The notes: generated from the sequence alone by a model not told the origin. A DNA stretch of 64,000 nt from Paulinella micropora (GCA_019918135.1 WBZZ01004022.1:32501-96500); one strand, 5' to 3'. Counted from the stretch's first letter, positions 27,657 to 40,600 are shown. Numbers and translations: made by a program.

Positions 27657-30600
27657 AACCAGTTTTCAGTGCCCAAGTGTACGACCGTCGAGCTTTAATT
27701 CAGCGTAAATTACGTTTTCTTGGCGCGGCCGTGCCCTTTCCCTCTCCCTCTCCCTGTTCTCAGTGCCAATATTAAAACTTTGTCAGGGATTTTTTTTTGG
27801 AACGCGTTTGTACGCGCAAACAAAGGACAAAAGGAGGAGGGGGATAGCAGGGGACAAGAGGGAACAGAGGGACGAGAGGGGGGGGAGGTAAGCACACCCC
27901 GCACCCTTCTTCTCCCCTTCTTCCTCCCTCCTTCCTCCTTTCTATCGCCCTCCCCGTCTGTTCCCTTTGTTGTCGGACAAAAAAAATTTTCCGCAGATCT
28001 TTTCATATTTTTCTCACCTTGCGCACGGTGGCCGAGCCATGGCACGGACAGGACGCCGTCGGGGTAGTGAGGCCCTTGTCCTGGCACAATGACCATCCGC
28101 CCATCCATCCGCCGCAGGGTCGTGCCGGAAGCACGGTGCTCCGCTCCTAGTTTTCAGTGCTCCTCCCCCAGTGTAAGACCGTCGAGCTTTGATTCAACGT
28201 ATTCTTTTTCGCACTCTCTTGGCGCGCGAGCAGAGCACAGACGGTGCCGGCTAGGTTCTAACATAGGCTACCGCAGCAACATGACGTGGGTCGGATGCCG
28301 CGGCAGCCTGAGGGTGCTGTTTCAAGTGTCAAGTTTTAATGCCTTGTCGAGTTTTAATTAAAACCTTTCTTACTTTCTTGGTGCAGAAGCTACAAACAAA
28401 ATGAATACATTCAATGTCTCCACTAATCCCTCCCCCCCGGCCCCTTCTTCTCTTAGTTTTCAGTGCCAAGATTACAACTTTGTCATGGATTTTTTTAATT
28501 TTTTTTGTACATTTCTTAGCGCGCCCCCTGCCCGCCTCCCCCCCGTCTGTTCCCTTTGTTGTCGGGCAAAAAAAATCTTTCTTTTCATATTTTTCTGACA
28601 TTGCGCACGGTGGCCGAGCCATGGCACGGACAGGATGCCGTCGGGGCCGGCCGGGGTTTTTGTCCTCCTAGCGCATTGACCACCGTCCACCCATCCGCCG
28701 CAGGGTCGTGCTGGAGCATGGTGCGCAAGATCTGCGGAAATATCTGCTGGAATATGAAAAGTGGAAAAAAAATTCTTTTTGGAACGCGTTTGCACACGCA
28801 AACAAGGGACGAGGGGAGAGGGGGGGACAGCAGGGGACAAGGGGGAACAGAGGGACGAGAGGGGGAACGGGGGGAAGCACATCCCGCCCCCTTCTTCCTC
28901 CGTTCCCTTTCCTCCCTCCCCCTTTCTTCTTCTTCCCCTTCTGTTCCCTTTGTTGTCGGGCAAAAAAAATCTTCTTTTCGCTGTTCATATTTTTCTGATC
29001 TTGCGCACGGTGGCCGAGCCATGCCGCGACAGGACGCCGTCGGGGTAGTGAAACTCTTGTCATCCTGGCACATTAACCATTGCTCATCCATCTGCCGCAG
29101 GGTCGTGCCGGAGCACGGTGCGCAAGATCTGCGGAATTATCTGCTGGAATATGAAAAGTGGAAAAAAAATTCGGAACGCGTTTGCACGCGCAAACAAGGG
29201 ACGAGGGGGGGGGAGATAGATTGATCCTTTCCTGCCCTTTTTTCTCTTAGTTTTCAGTGCCGAAGATTAAAACTTTGTCAATGATTTCTTTCGCGCGATT
29301 TTTTTTACATTCTTAGCGCACCCCTCCCCCACCTCTTTGCATATTTTTCTGACCTTGCGCACGATGATGGCCGAGCTATGGTACGTACAGGACGCCTTCG
29401 GGGTTGTGAGGCTTTTGTTTTGGCACATTGACCATCGCGCATCCATCCTCCGCAGTGTCGAGCTGGAGCACGGTGATCTGCTCCTAGTTTTCAGTGCCCC
29501 AAGTGTAAGACCGTCGAGTGGGCCGGATGCTGCAACAGCCTGAGGGTGCCGTTGCAAGTGTCAAGTGTAAGACTTTGTCGAGTTTTAATTCGTGCTCTCC
29601 CCCCCCCTCCCCTGCCTCTTCCTCTCTCCCCTCTACTCCATCCCTCCCCTGAGCCCAGGGAGCAAAAGAGGAGAAGGGGGGAGGGTGAATGGCGCAGAAG
29701 CTACAAACAAAATAAATACATGCAACGCCTCCGCTAAACCCCCCCCCCCCCTATGCCGGGCGCCTTTCTCCCTCCCCTCTTACTGACGGGGGGGGGGGGG
29801 GGGAGATAGATTAATCCTCCCCGGCCCCTTCCCCTCTTGGTTCTCAGTGCTAAGATTAAAACTTTGTTAGGGATTTTTTAATTTTTTTTGTTCATTTCTT
29901 AGCGCGCCCCTGCCCTCCCCTCCCGCTCCCGCTCCCGATTCTCAGACGGTGAGAAGAGACCGGGGGGGGGGAGGGGGAAGCACATCCCGCCCCCTTCTTC
30001 CCCCCTTCCTCTTCCTCTCTCCTTCCCCCCTTTCTTTTTCCCTCCCCGTCTGTTCCCCCTTGTTGTCGGGGCAAAAAAATTTTTTTTCCTTTTTTTATAT
30101 TCTTCTGACCTTGCGCACGGTGGCCGAGCTATGGCACGGGGTAGGACGCCGTCGGGGTAGTAATGGCTCTTGTCCTCCTAGCACATTGACGCCCCGGCAT
30201 GCTCTTCGACCCCCCCGCGACTAGGGGAGGGAAGGCACAAAATAAATTTAAAGAAAAGAGGGGGGGGGGGGAGCGGGGAGAAAGGGGTCGTCTCTCCCCT
30301 CGTCAAAGTGGAAAGGGCCGGGGCGCGCTAAGAATGTACAAGAAAAAATTAAAAAATCCCTGACAAGGTTTTAATCTTAGCACTGAGCAGGAAAGGAAAG
30401 GGGGCGCGCCAAGAAAGCGTAAATCTTTTTTTAATTAAAGTTCGACGGTCTTACACTGGGCACTGACAACTAGGAGAGGGAGAGGGAAGAGGCAGAGGAA
30501 AGTCAAGAAAGTACCTTCAGCAGGAATGTACCTTCAGCCGGAATCTCGACAAGGGAGAATGGGAAGGGGGGGGGGCTTAGTTGAGGCGTTTCATGCCTTT

Positions 30601-33161
30601 TTTTGTAGCCTCTGCGCTCTTCCCCTCCCCCTCTGTATCGAGAAATCCTTTCTGTCACCCTCCCCCTAGCCCAGGGGGCTCAAGGAGCGAGGGGAAGGGG
30701 CGCGCTTTGCCGGTGGCGCAGAAGCTACAAACAAAATAAATACATGCAACGCCTCCACTAATCCTCCCCGGCCCCTTCTCCTCTTAGTTTTCAGTGCCAA
30801 GATTACAACTTTGTCACGGATTTTTTTAATTTTTTTTGTACATTTCTTAACGTGCCCCTGCCCTCCCGATTCTCAGACAGTGAGGGGGGCGGGGGGTGAA
30901 GCACATCCCGCCCCCTTCTCCCCCCCCCCCCCCCCCTTTCTCTTCCTCCTCCCCCCCTTCTTCCCTTCCCCCGTCTGTTCCCTTTGTTGTGGGGCAAAAA
31001 AGAAATTTCCGCAGATCTTTTCATATTTGTCTGACCTTGCGCACGGTGGCTGAGCTATGGCACGGACAGGACGCCGTCGGGGGGTAAGTGAGGGGCTCTT
31101 GTCCTCCTAGTTTTCAGTGCCCAAGTGTACGACCCGTCGAGTTTAATTTCAGCATGGACTTTTCTTGCACTTTCTTGTATACCGGCGAAGCGCGCCCCTA
31201 CCCTCTCCCTCTCCCTATTCTCAGATGGGGGACCAAGACAATTCGTGCTCTCCCCCCCCCCTCCCCTGCCTCTTCCTCTCTCCCTCTCCCGCTCCCGCCC
31301 CCCCGGTTCTCAGAGGGGGGGGGGGAAGCACATCCCGCCCCCTTCTTCCCCCCCATCTTCTTCCTCCCTCTCCCCCTTTCTTCCCTCCGTGTTCCCTTTG
31401 TTGTTGGGCAAAAAAAAATCCCGCAGATCTTTTCATATTTTTTTGACCTTGCGCACGGTGGCCGAGCTATGGCACGGGCAGGACGCCGTCGGGGGTAGTG
31501 AGGCCCTTGTCCTCCTAGCACATTGACCACCGCCCATCCATCCGCCGCAGGGTCGTGCTGGAGCACGGTGCCCCTGAGTGTAAGACTGTCAAGCTTTAAT
31601 TCAGCGTATTCTTTTTCGCACTCTCTTGGCGGGGCACTTTCCCTCTCCTCTGTATTCTCAAATTATTTCTGCCACGCCGAAGATTAAAACTTTGTCAAGG
31701 ATTTCTTTTTTCGCGTAATTTTTTTACACCGGCGAAGCGCGCCCCTCCCCCACCTCTTTTCATATTTTTCTGACCTTGCGCACGGTGGTCGAGCTATGGC
31801 ACTGACAGGACGCCGTCGGGGTAGTGAGGCTTTTGTCCTGGCACAGTGCCCCCAGTGTAGGACCGTCGAGCTTTGATTCAACGCATTCTTTTTCGCACTC
31901 TCTTGGCGCGCGAGTAGAGCACAGACGGTGCCGGCCAGGGTTCATGGCTCGGGCTACCGCAGCGACATGACGTAGGCCGGATGCTGCGGCAGCCTGAGGG
32001 GTGCCGTTGCAAATGTCAAGTGCAATGCCTTGTCGAGCTTCAAATTCAGCGTCAATTCTCTCCATCTCCTAATTCTCAGTGTCATGTGTAAGACTTTGTC
32101 GAGTTTTAATTCAGCGTGGATTTTTCTTGCACTTTCTTGGCGCCCACTCCCCCTGTCCCTTCCCTTTCCCTCTCTCTCTCTCTTGGTTCTCAGTGCCAAG
32201 ATTAAAACTTTGTCAGGGATTTTTTTAATTTTTTTTTTACACCGGCGAAGCGCGCCCCTGCCCCCCCTCTTCCCGCTCCCGACGAGGCGACAAAGGGGAG
32301 CGGGGCGACGAGAGTGAGAGGGAGGGCTACAACAGGTCTTCCTCAGCCGAAGCGTTTGTGTGGGATTTTCTTTTTGCGCAAGTAGATTTTGGCGCCAAAT
32401 CGGCGTCTACGGCCGTTTCCCCGGGAAAGCTAAGACGTACTGCCCGGCTGGACCATATCACGCACCCCTACCTCCGGACAGCACAATTTGGCGCCAAACT
32501 TAGCTGGGGCCGTTCCGGGGGCTAGCGGAGAAATCGGACGTTTTCCCGCGGGGAGAAACGGTACGCTTTTTACTGACACGAAAATGTTTTTCGGCCCTCT
32601 CACCTTCCCTAGAGACAGGGAGGTGCAGAGCAAAGGGGAGCGGGGCGACAAAGGTGAGAGGGGCGACGAAGGTGAGAAGGGCGACGAGAGTGAGAGGGAG
32701 GGCTACAACAGGTCTTCCTCACGGCGGCGCTGGGGCGTCTGTGTGGGATTTTCTTTTTGCGCAAGTAGATTTTGGCGCCAAATTGGCGCTTACGGCTGTT
32801 TCCCCGGGAAGGTTAAGACGTACTGCCTTTTTCAACCGTATCACGCACCCTACCTCCGGACGGCACAATTTGGCGCCAAATGAGCCAGCCGTTCCGGAGG
32901 CTCAAGGAGCAGGGGGGAGGGGGAGGGGAAGGGCGCAGAAGCTGCAAAAGAAATAAATACATGCAACGCCTCCACTAAACCCCTCCCCTCTGTGCATATC
33001 TTTCTGACCCTGCGCACAGTGGCCGAGCTATGGCACGGACAGGACGCCGTCGGGATTATTAAACTCTTATCCTCCTAGCACATTGACCACCGCCCATCCA
33101 TTCGCGCAGGGTCGTGCTGGGGCACGGTGCCCTTGAGTGTAAGGCCGTCAAGCTTTAATTC
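27657..33161 (+). repeat. dense repeat block with two family F units
   Basis: Family A cores near 28038, 28619, 29021, 29380, 30130, 31058, 31470, 31796 and 33030. Family F at 32280-32530 and 32580-32890. Inverse B and C units occupy about 30320-30480, and a block with ACCTTCAGCAGGAATGT in tandem lies at 30510-30545. Elsewhere the orientation is direct. No gene seen. Confidence 0.8.
28551..28812 (+). repeat. family A long imperfect palindrome (reference copy)
   Basis: Left arm: CCCTTTGTTGTCGGGCAAAA, T-rich, CTTTTCATATTTTTCTGAC, TTGCGCACGGTGG. Core: GAGCCATGGCACGGACAGG, GCCGTCGGGG, CACATTGACCACCG (here CGCATTGACC), CCGCAGGGTCGTGCTGG. Right arm: GCAAGATCTGCGGAAATATC, AATATGAAAAGTGG, A/T-rich, AACGCGTTTGCACGCGCAAA (one base differs here), CAAGGGAC. 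The arms pair as inverted repeats over some 60-70 bases; the core of about 120 bases does not. About 50 copies, many lacking one arm. No ORF is conserved across copies. Confidence 0.85.
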
Positions 33162-33312
33162 AGCGTAAATTACAATTTTTTGGCGCGGCACCCTCCCCTT
33201 TTTCACTCCCGCTCCCGTACCCCAACGAGGCCCCCTTCCACACTAGCCAGCCGAAACAGACTGCACAAATGTTCATTCGCTTCGTTCAGCAAGGCGCCGG
33301 CGGCCTGTATGA
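33162..33312 (+). other. collapsed copy of the zinc-finger locus flanks
   Basis: Bases to about 33270 match the left flank of the zinc-finger gene (59815-59922, CGTACCCCAACGAGGCCCCC). From 33262 the sequence matches the bases right after that gene's stop (61709-61760, CACAAATGTTCATTCGCTT). The roughly 1.8-kb gene is absent between them. Confidence 0.85.
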
Positions 33313-33448
33313 GAAAGCATGAATTGTCTTAGTCCCCCCTCTGAGAATCGCGAGCGATACGCTGAATTAAAGCTCGACAGAACCAGCCCCCCCCCCCGGT
33401 GCGGGGGTGAAGGGGAGCAAAAATGAAAGAAATTTTTCTGAGAGCCCA

Positions 33449-34006
33449 AGCCGAGTGCCGGGCACGATAGGCCAGATTTGGGGGGTGAGGTCCGCGAGCA
33501 CCTCCGGCGGGGCCTCCCCGTCGGAGAGCCAAAAGCCGGCGGCTCTCGCCGCGCGCCTGTGCGCTCTTCACCTTGCCCGAGTACTGTGCTGCTGACCAAG
33601 CCGGAATCACTAGCCGGCTCTTGTGCGGCCTGCACGTGCGCGAGCTGCACTATCAGGGCGATCGGGTCGGGGAAGCAGACCCGGGCCTGGCCCGGGTGTT
33701 AGCGGCCCTGGTGTCTGTCAGCCGCCTTTTTGTCGAGACGTGCGACAGCGAGGACCTACAAGAGGCACTGGCCTGCGAGCGCTGACCGAACTCAAGACCT
33801 TGGAACTAGATGTCTGCCGGCTAGGCCAGGACGGCAGTCTGGATTCCTTGCTCTACCTAAACAACCTCTGCGTGCTGACGTTAAGCTATAGTGGTGGCTT
33901 CGCGGCTTCGGCTCTACTAGTGCGCGGGTATTGCGCCCGAGACCGTAGAACAGCTCAGGCAGGCAAGGCCCCTAGGTAGACGCGTTCTTAACCGAGACTC
34001 TTCCGT
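33449..34006 (+). pseudogene. F-box/LRR pseudogene with three internal deletions
   Basis: Compared with 17446-18481 it keeps the 5' 130 bases, then loses the F-box (jump after TTGCCCGA to ACTGTGCTGCTGACC), loses several LRRs at a CCTGC microhomology (about 33776), and loses the last LRRs after GGCTCTACT. The remaining pieces are well conserved and end at the same stop region. Frames no longer match. Not functional. Confidence 0.9.
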
Positions 34007-34043
34007 AATTGGCTGCGGCCTTTCGGTTCGTCCACCCGCCAGG

Positions 34044-34178
34044 GCTGACGCGGCGGCGTTGCAGGTGCAACTGTCCGCTGTGGTACGCCAGCACTTGGAT
34101 CAGCTGGCTGAGCTCCGCGACAATTGGGCAGCAGACGTGCCGGCTGGATTCGATCTGGGAACCGGGCCTCTGGTGTAA
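34044..34178 (+). pseudogene. gene scrap with coiled-coil-like C-terminus
   Basis: In the insert (34007-34247) that separates the F-box pseudogene from its normal 3' flank, one frame reads LQVQLSAVVRQHLDQLAEL and on to a TAA at 34176. It has heptad-like character. No start. Source gene not in the window. Confidence 0.35.
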
Positions 34179-34336
34179 CGACGAGGAAGAAGAAAGCCGG
34201 ATCTCCACCGCGTCCGTTGCCGGCGCGGGGTTGCGAGGGCTGCGCGGCGCCGGAAAGTGAGGGTCGTGAACATGAGCAATAGAAATGTTACAAACTTTTA
34301 ATTAAAACAACTCTTCTGCCTTGTGTCTTAGATTGT

Positions 34337-34642
34337 GTGCGTTACCGGCGGACCGAAGAAGAAAAAAAAGAAGAAGAGTGTGCAGAGGGCGCAAATGACA
34401 GTTGCGACCACCACGACGACTCCGAGGACGACTCCGAAGACGACGCCACACCACGGGTCCCCGACCATGCTCTGGACCGGTGCCGGCAATTCCAGCTCCC
34501 CAACGCCGTCCGCACGGCCTCCTGGCTGCTTGGCCAGCCCAACAAGCAGGGCCAGTCCAAATTCTCGTTGCGCACGGGCGAAGATGGACTGAGCCTGACA
34601 CTACCATCTGGTGAAATTCTATACCTGTCCCTGTACAACTAG
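34337..34642 (+). CDS. acidic orphan protein, about 101 aa
   Basis: Open from 34283 to TAG at 34640, with GTG at 34337 as the first usable start; no ATG. Basic/glutamate lead (RRTEEEKKEEE), then an acidic stretch (HHDDSEDDSEDD), then a compact C-terminus (SKFSLRTGEDGLSLTLPSG, YLSLYN) that looks like beta strands. The last 22 codons also occur at 5550-5616. An acceptor-like TTGTGTCTTAG lies just upstream at 34331, so the true start could be in another exon. Family not recognised. Confidence 0.5.
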   Translation: MRYRRTEEEKKEEECAEGANDSCDHHDDSEDDSEDDATPRVPDHALDRCRQFQLPNAVRTASWLLGQPNKQGQSKFSLRTGEDGLSLTLPSGEILYLSLYN

Positions 34643-37600
34643 TTGCTGCTAGTGCTTCAGCCTGACATGTTTGCTTCGCCGGTGAGCATCCCGTATAGAC
34701 CATAGGTTTCAAGCTTGGGCCTTGGACACAGACGAGAGCGGGAGAGAAAAGAGGCAAGGAAAGTCAAGAAAGTACCTTCAGCAGGAATGTAACTTCAGCA
34801 GGAGTCTCGACAAGGGAGAATGGGAAAAGGGGGGGGGGCGCGCTTGGCATTGGGGGGCTTAGTTGAGACGTTTCATGCATTCTGTTTTAGTAGCTTCTGC
34901 GCTCTTTCCCCCCCCCCCCTGCCCTTCCCCTGTTCTTTGAGCCCCCCGGGCTCAGGGGGCTCAGGGGGAGGGAGGAAGAAAAAAAGGGGGGGGGGCGCCC
35001 CCCCCCCCCCGGGCCCTGTCTCGACTACAAACTCCGTCTAAGTCATACGACGAGTGACTTCTCCAATGAGGCGGCGCACTCTCTGAGACAGAAAGGCAAG
35101 GCCCCCCGAGTCTTCCTTTAGCCCGGGCTAGTCAGAAGACAGGGAGTGGGAGAGGAAAGGGGAGAGAGAGGGAGGCGCCGAGAAAGTGCATAAAGACTCG
35201 ACAGTCTTACATTTGACACTGAGAACAGGGAGCAGGACAGAAAAGGGGGAGGGAGAGGGAGGCGCCAAAGAATGTAAGAAAATACGCTGAATTAAAGCTC
35301 GACAAACTTTAAGCCTTACACTTGACACTGAAAACTAGGAGACGGAGGGGAAAGGAAGCCGCGACCCTGTCTCATCCCACCGTCCAAGAAGCCATGAAAA
35401 AAAATGTAATTTCAGCAGTAGTCTCGACAAGGGAGAGGGGGGGGGGGGCGCCCCTTTCTTCTCAACCCCCTTTTTTTTTCTTTCCCCAACCAGCGGGTGG
35501 TATTCTCCTCTCGGCCTTTCGTAATAAACAGTCACTGTAAAAGGAGTAAGAGGGAGGACGGGGAGGGGGAGCACACCCCGCCCCTCCCTGTACACGTTCT
35601 CAGTGCCAAGATTGAAATTTTGTCAGTAATTTTTTCCGCGTGATTTTTCCTGTACACCGGCGAAGCGCGCCCCTACCTTCCCCCTCTCCCGCTCCCGATT
35701 CTCAGACGAGGGACTAGACAATTCGTGCTCTCCCCCCCCCCTCCCCTGCCTCTTCTTCTCTCCCCTCTACTCCCTCCCTTCCCCCTGAGCCCGGTGGGCT
35801 CAAGGAGCAGGAGGGAGGGGGAGGGGAAGGGCGCAGAAGCTGAAAAAGAAATAAATACATGCAACCCCCCTCCCCATGCCGGGCGCCCTCCCCTTTTCCT
35901 CTTACCGACGGGGGGAGGAGGGTTTGGAAAGACAGATCGATCCTCCCCAACCCCCTTCCTCTCTTAGTTTTCAGTGCCGAAGATTAAAACTGTGTCAAGG
36001 ATTTTTTTTTTTCGCGTGATTTTTTTACACCGGCGAAGCGCGCCCTCCCCCCTCTTTTCATATTTTTCTGACATGGCGCACGGTGGCTGAGCTATGGCAC
36101 GGACGGGACGCCGTCGGGGTAAGTGAGGGGCTCTTGTTCTCCTAGCACATTGACCACCGCCCATCCATTCGCCGCAGGGTCGTGCTGGAAGCACGGTGCT
36201 CCGCTCCTAGTTTTCAGTGCCCAAGTGTACGACCGTCGAGTGGGCCGGATGCTGCGGCAGCCTGAAGGGTGCCGTTGCAAATGTCAAGTGCAATGCCTTG
36301 TCGAGCTTTAATTTAGCGTAGATTCTCTCCATCTAGCGCGCCCCTGCCCTCCCCCTTCCGCTCCCGCTCCCGATTCTCAGACAGTGAGAAGGGACAGAGG
36401 GGGGGGGGGGAAGCACATCCCGCCCCCTTCTTTCCCCCCGTCTGTTCCCTTTGTTGTCGGGCAAAAAAAAATTCCGCAGATCTCTGCATATTTTTCTGAC
36501 CTTGCGCACGGTGGCCGAGCCATGGCACGGACAGGACGCCGTCTGGATAGTGAGGCTTTTTGTCCTCCTAACACATTGACCACCGCCCATCCATCCGCGC
36601 AGGATCGTGCCGGAGCACGGTGCGCAAGATCTGCGGAAATATCTGCAGGAATATGAAAAGTGGAAAAGAATTTTTTTTTGGAACACGTTTGCACGCGCAA
36701 ACAAGGGACGAGAGGAGGGGGGATAGCAGGGGATAAAGGGACAGAGGGACGAGAGGGGGGGAGAGCAAACCCCGCCCCTCCCTGTATACGTTCTCAGACG
36801 GGAGGGGGGGGGGGGGCAAAGACAGATCGTGCTTGATCCTCCCCCGCCCCTTCTCTCTCCCTCTCTTAGTTCTCAGTGCCAAGATTAAAATTTTGTCAGT
36901 AATTTTTTCTCGCGTGGTTTTTTCTTGTACACCGGCGAAGCGCGCCCCTACCCTCCCCTTTTCCTCTCCCGCTCCCGATCCTCAGACGGGGGAGTAGACA
37001 ATTTGTGCTCTCCCCCTGGCCCTTCCTCTCTTAGCTTTCAGTGCCGAAGATAAAAAAATTGTCAAGGATTTCTTTTTTCGCGTGATTTTTTTTTTACACC
37101 GGCGAAGCGCTCCCCCCCCCCCCTCTTTTCATATTTTTCTGACCTTGCGCACGGTGGCCGAGCTATGGCACGGACAGGACGCCGTCAAGCTTTAATTCAG
37201 CGTATTCTTTTTTGCACTCTCTTGGTGCGAGAGCAGAGCACAGACGGTGCCAGCCAGGGTTCTAACATAGGCTACCGCAGAAACATGACGTGGGCCTGAT
37301 GCTGCGGCAGCCTGAGGGTGCCGTTGCAAGTGTCAAGTGTAAGACTTTGTCGAGCTTTAATTCAGCGTAAATTACATTTTCTTGGCGCGCCCCTCCCCTG
37401 CCCTTTCCCTCTCCCTATCCTAGTTCTTAGTGCCAATATTAAAACTTTGTCAGGGATTTCTTTTTTTGCGTGATTCTTTTTTTGTATGTTCTTAGCGCGC
37501 CCCTGCTCCTTCCCCTTCCCACTGCCACTCCCGACAATTCGTGCCTCCTCCTTCCCTGCCTCTTCCCTCTGCAAGGATCTGCGGAAATAGGATATTAAAT

Positions 37601-40600
37601 ATGAAAAGTGGAAAACAAATTTTTTTTTGGAACGCGTTTGCACGCGCAAACAAGGGAAGAGGGGAGGAAGAGGGGATAAGCAGGGGACAAGGGGACGGAG
37701 GGACGAGGGGGGAGCGGGGGGAATGTACATCCCGCCCCTTTCTTCCTCCCTTCCCCTTCCTCCACCCCCCCCCCTTTTCCCCCCTCGTCTGTTTCCTTTG
37801 TTGTCGGGGCCGAGCACGGTGCTCCGCTCCTAGTTTTTAGTGTCCCAAGTGTAAGACTTTGTCGAGCTTTAATTCAGCGTAAATTACAATTTCTTGGCGC
37901 GCCCTCTTCCCTTTCTTGCTCTCCGTCCTTTCCTAGTTCTCAGCGCCAAGATTAAAAACCTTGTCAAGGATTTTTTTATTAACTTTTTCTTGTACATTCT
38001 TAGCGCGCCCCTGCCCTTCTCCCCTTCCCTCGCTTCTTTAAATTTTGTTTTGTGCCTTCCCTTCCCTCTACTCCCCCCACCCCTGAGCCCGGGGGGCAGA
38101 ACTGAACACAAAAACTAAGAAGATGCCACTGAGTTCATGCCGGGGGCGCCCCCCCCCTCCTTCATCAAAAGATTCTTTCTGCCACCCTCCCCACCCCCCT
38201 GAGCCCAGGGGGCTCAAGGAGCAGGGGAGGGAAAGGGGGAGGGGAAAAACAAATTAATCCTCCCCGGCCCTTTCCTCTCTTAGTCTTCAGTGCCAATATT
38301 AAAACTTTGTCAAGGATCTTTTGGTTAATTTTTTTTACGTTCTTAGCGCGCCCCTGCCCCCCCCTCCCCACTGCCACTCCCGACAATTCGTGCTTCCTCC
38401 TTCCCTGCCTCTTACCTCTGCACGCGCAAACAAGGGACTAGGGGAGGGGGGGGATAGCAGGGGAACGAGGGGAACAGAGGGACGAGAGGGGGCACGGGGG
38501 GGGGGGGGGATGCACACCCCGCCCCTTCTTCCTCCCTCCCCCTTTCCTTACCCTCCGTCTGTTCCCTTTGTTGTCGGACAAAAAATTGTTTTTTCTCCTC
38601 TTTTCATATTTTTCTGACTTTGCGCACGGTGGCCGAGCCATGGAACGGACAGGACGCCGTCGGGGTAAGTAAGGCTTTTGTTCTTCTAGCATTAACCACC
38701 GCTTATTCATCCGCCGCAGGGTCGTGCTGGGGCACGGTGCTCCGCTCCTAGTTTTCAGTGCCCAAGTGTAAGACCGTCGAGTGGGCCGGATGCTGCGGCA
38801 GCCTGAGGGTGCCGTTGCAACTGTCAAGTGTAATGCCTTGTCTAGCTTTAATTCAGCGTCAATTCTCTCCATCTCCTAGTTTTCGGTGCCAAGTGTAAGG
38901 CCGTCGAATTTTAATTCAGCGTAATTTTCGTTTTGTACTTTCTTGGCTTCTCTCCCCCTTTCCACTCCCGCTCCCGATTCTCAGACAGGGGACTACGACA
39001 ATGCCTGCTTCCTCCTCCCCAGCCTCTTCCCTCTGCACGCGAAAACAAGGGACGAGGGCAGGGGGATAACAGGGGACAAGGGGAACAGAGGGACGAGAGG
39101 GGGGACGGGGGGAAGCACACCCCACCCCCTTCTTCCTCCCTCCCTCCTCCTTCCCCACCCCCCCGTCTGTTTCCTTTGTTATCGGGCAAAAAATAATTTT
39201 TTTTCCTCTTTTCATATTTTTCTGACCTTGCGCACGGTGGCCGAGCCATGGCACGGACAGGGGGCCGTCGGGGTAGTGAGGCCCTTGTCCTCCTGGCACA
39301 TTGACCACCGCCCATCCATCCTCCGCAGGGTCGTGCTGGAGCACGGTGCGCAAGATCTACGGAAATAGGAAAAATATGACAAATGGAAAAGAAGATTTTT
39401 TTGGAACGCGTTTGCACGCGCAGACAAGGGACGAGGGAAGGGGGGGGGGGGATAGCAGGGAACAAGGGGAACAGAGGGACGAGAGGGGGGACGGGGGAGG
39501 GGGGAGGGGGGAGCACACCCCGCCCCTTCCTTCTGAGATTTAATTCAGCGTATTTTGCACATTCTTGGCCCATTCTTAGCGCCGCCCCCTTCTTCCCCCC
39601 TTTCTCTTCCTCCCTCCCCCCCTTCTCCCCCCCCCCCCCCGTCTGTTCCCTTTGTTGTCGGGCAAAAAAAAGTTTTCTTTTCCTCTTTTCATATTTTTCT
39701 GACCTTGCGCACGGTGGCTGAGCCATGGCACGGACAGGACGCTGTCGGGGTAATGAGGCCCTTGTCCTCCTAGCACATTAACCACCGCCCATCCATCCGC
39801 CGCAGGGTCGTGCTGGAGCACGGTGCGCAAGATCTTCGGAAATAGGAAAAATATGAAAAGTGGAAAAGAATTTTTTTTTCGGAACGCGTTTGCACGCGCA
39901 AACAAGGGACAAGGGGAGGGGGGGGGGATAGCAGGGGATAAGGGGAACAGAGGGATGAGAGGGGGGACGGGGGGGGGGGGGAGAGCACACCCCGCCTCTC
40001 CCTGTACACGTTCTCAGACGGGGGGCAAGACAGATCGTGCTTGATCCTCCCCCGCCCCTTCCCTCTCCCTCTCTTAGTTCTCAGTGCCAAGATTCAAATT
40101 TTGTCAGTAATTTTTTATTAATTTTTTTTTGTACATTCTTAGCGCGCCCCTACCCTCCCCTTTCCCTCCCTCTCCCGCTCCCGGTCCTCAGACGGGGGAC
40201 TAGACAATTCGTGCTCTTTCTCCCCCCTGCCTCTTCTTCTCTCCCCTCTACTCCCTTCCCTCCCCTGAGCCCGGGGGGCTCAAAGAGCAGGGGGCAGAAT
40301 TGCAGCGAAACTAAGAAGAAGATTCCATTGAGCTTATGGCGGGGAGCACCCCCCCCCCCTGTATCCTCAGATCCTTTCTGCCACCCTCCCCTCTTCCCTC
40401 CCCTGAGCCCAGGGGGCTCAAGGAGCAGGGGGGAGGGGGGAAGGGCGCAGAAGCTGCAAAATAAATAAATACATGCAACGCCTCCACTAATCCCCCCCCC
40501 CCATGCCGGGCGCCCTCCCCCTTCCCTCTTACCGACGGGGGGGGGGGAGGATGGAAAGACAGATTGATCCTCCCCGGCCCCTTCCTCTCTTAGTTTTCAG

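Noticed and set aside
34257..34331. Possible intron (GTGAGG to TTAG) before the acidic orphan
   Set aside because: Joining the flanking exons does not give the frame of the acidic protein.
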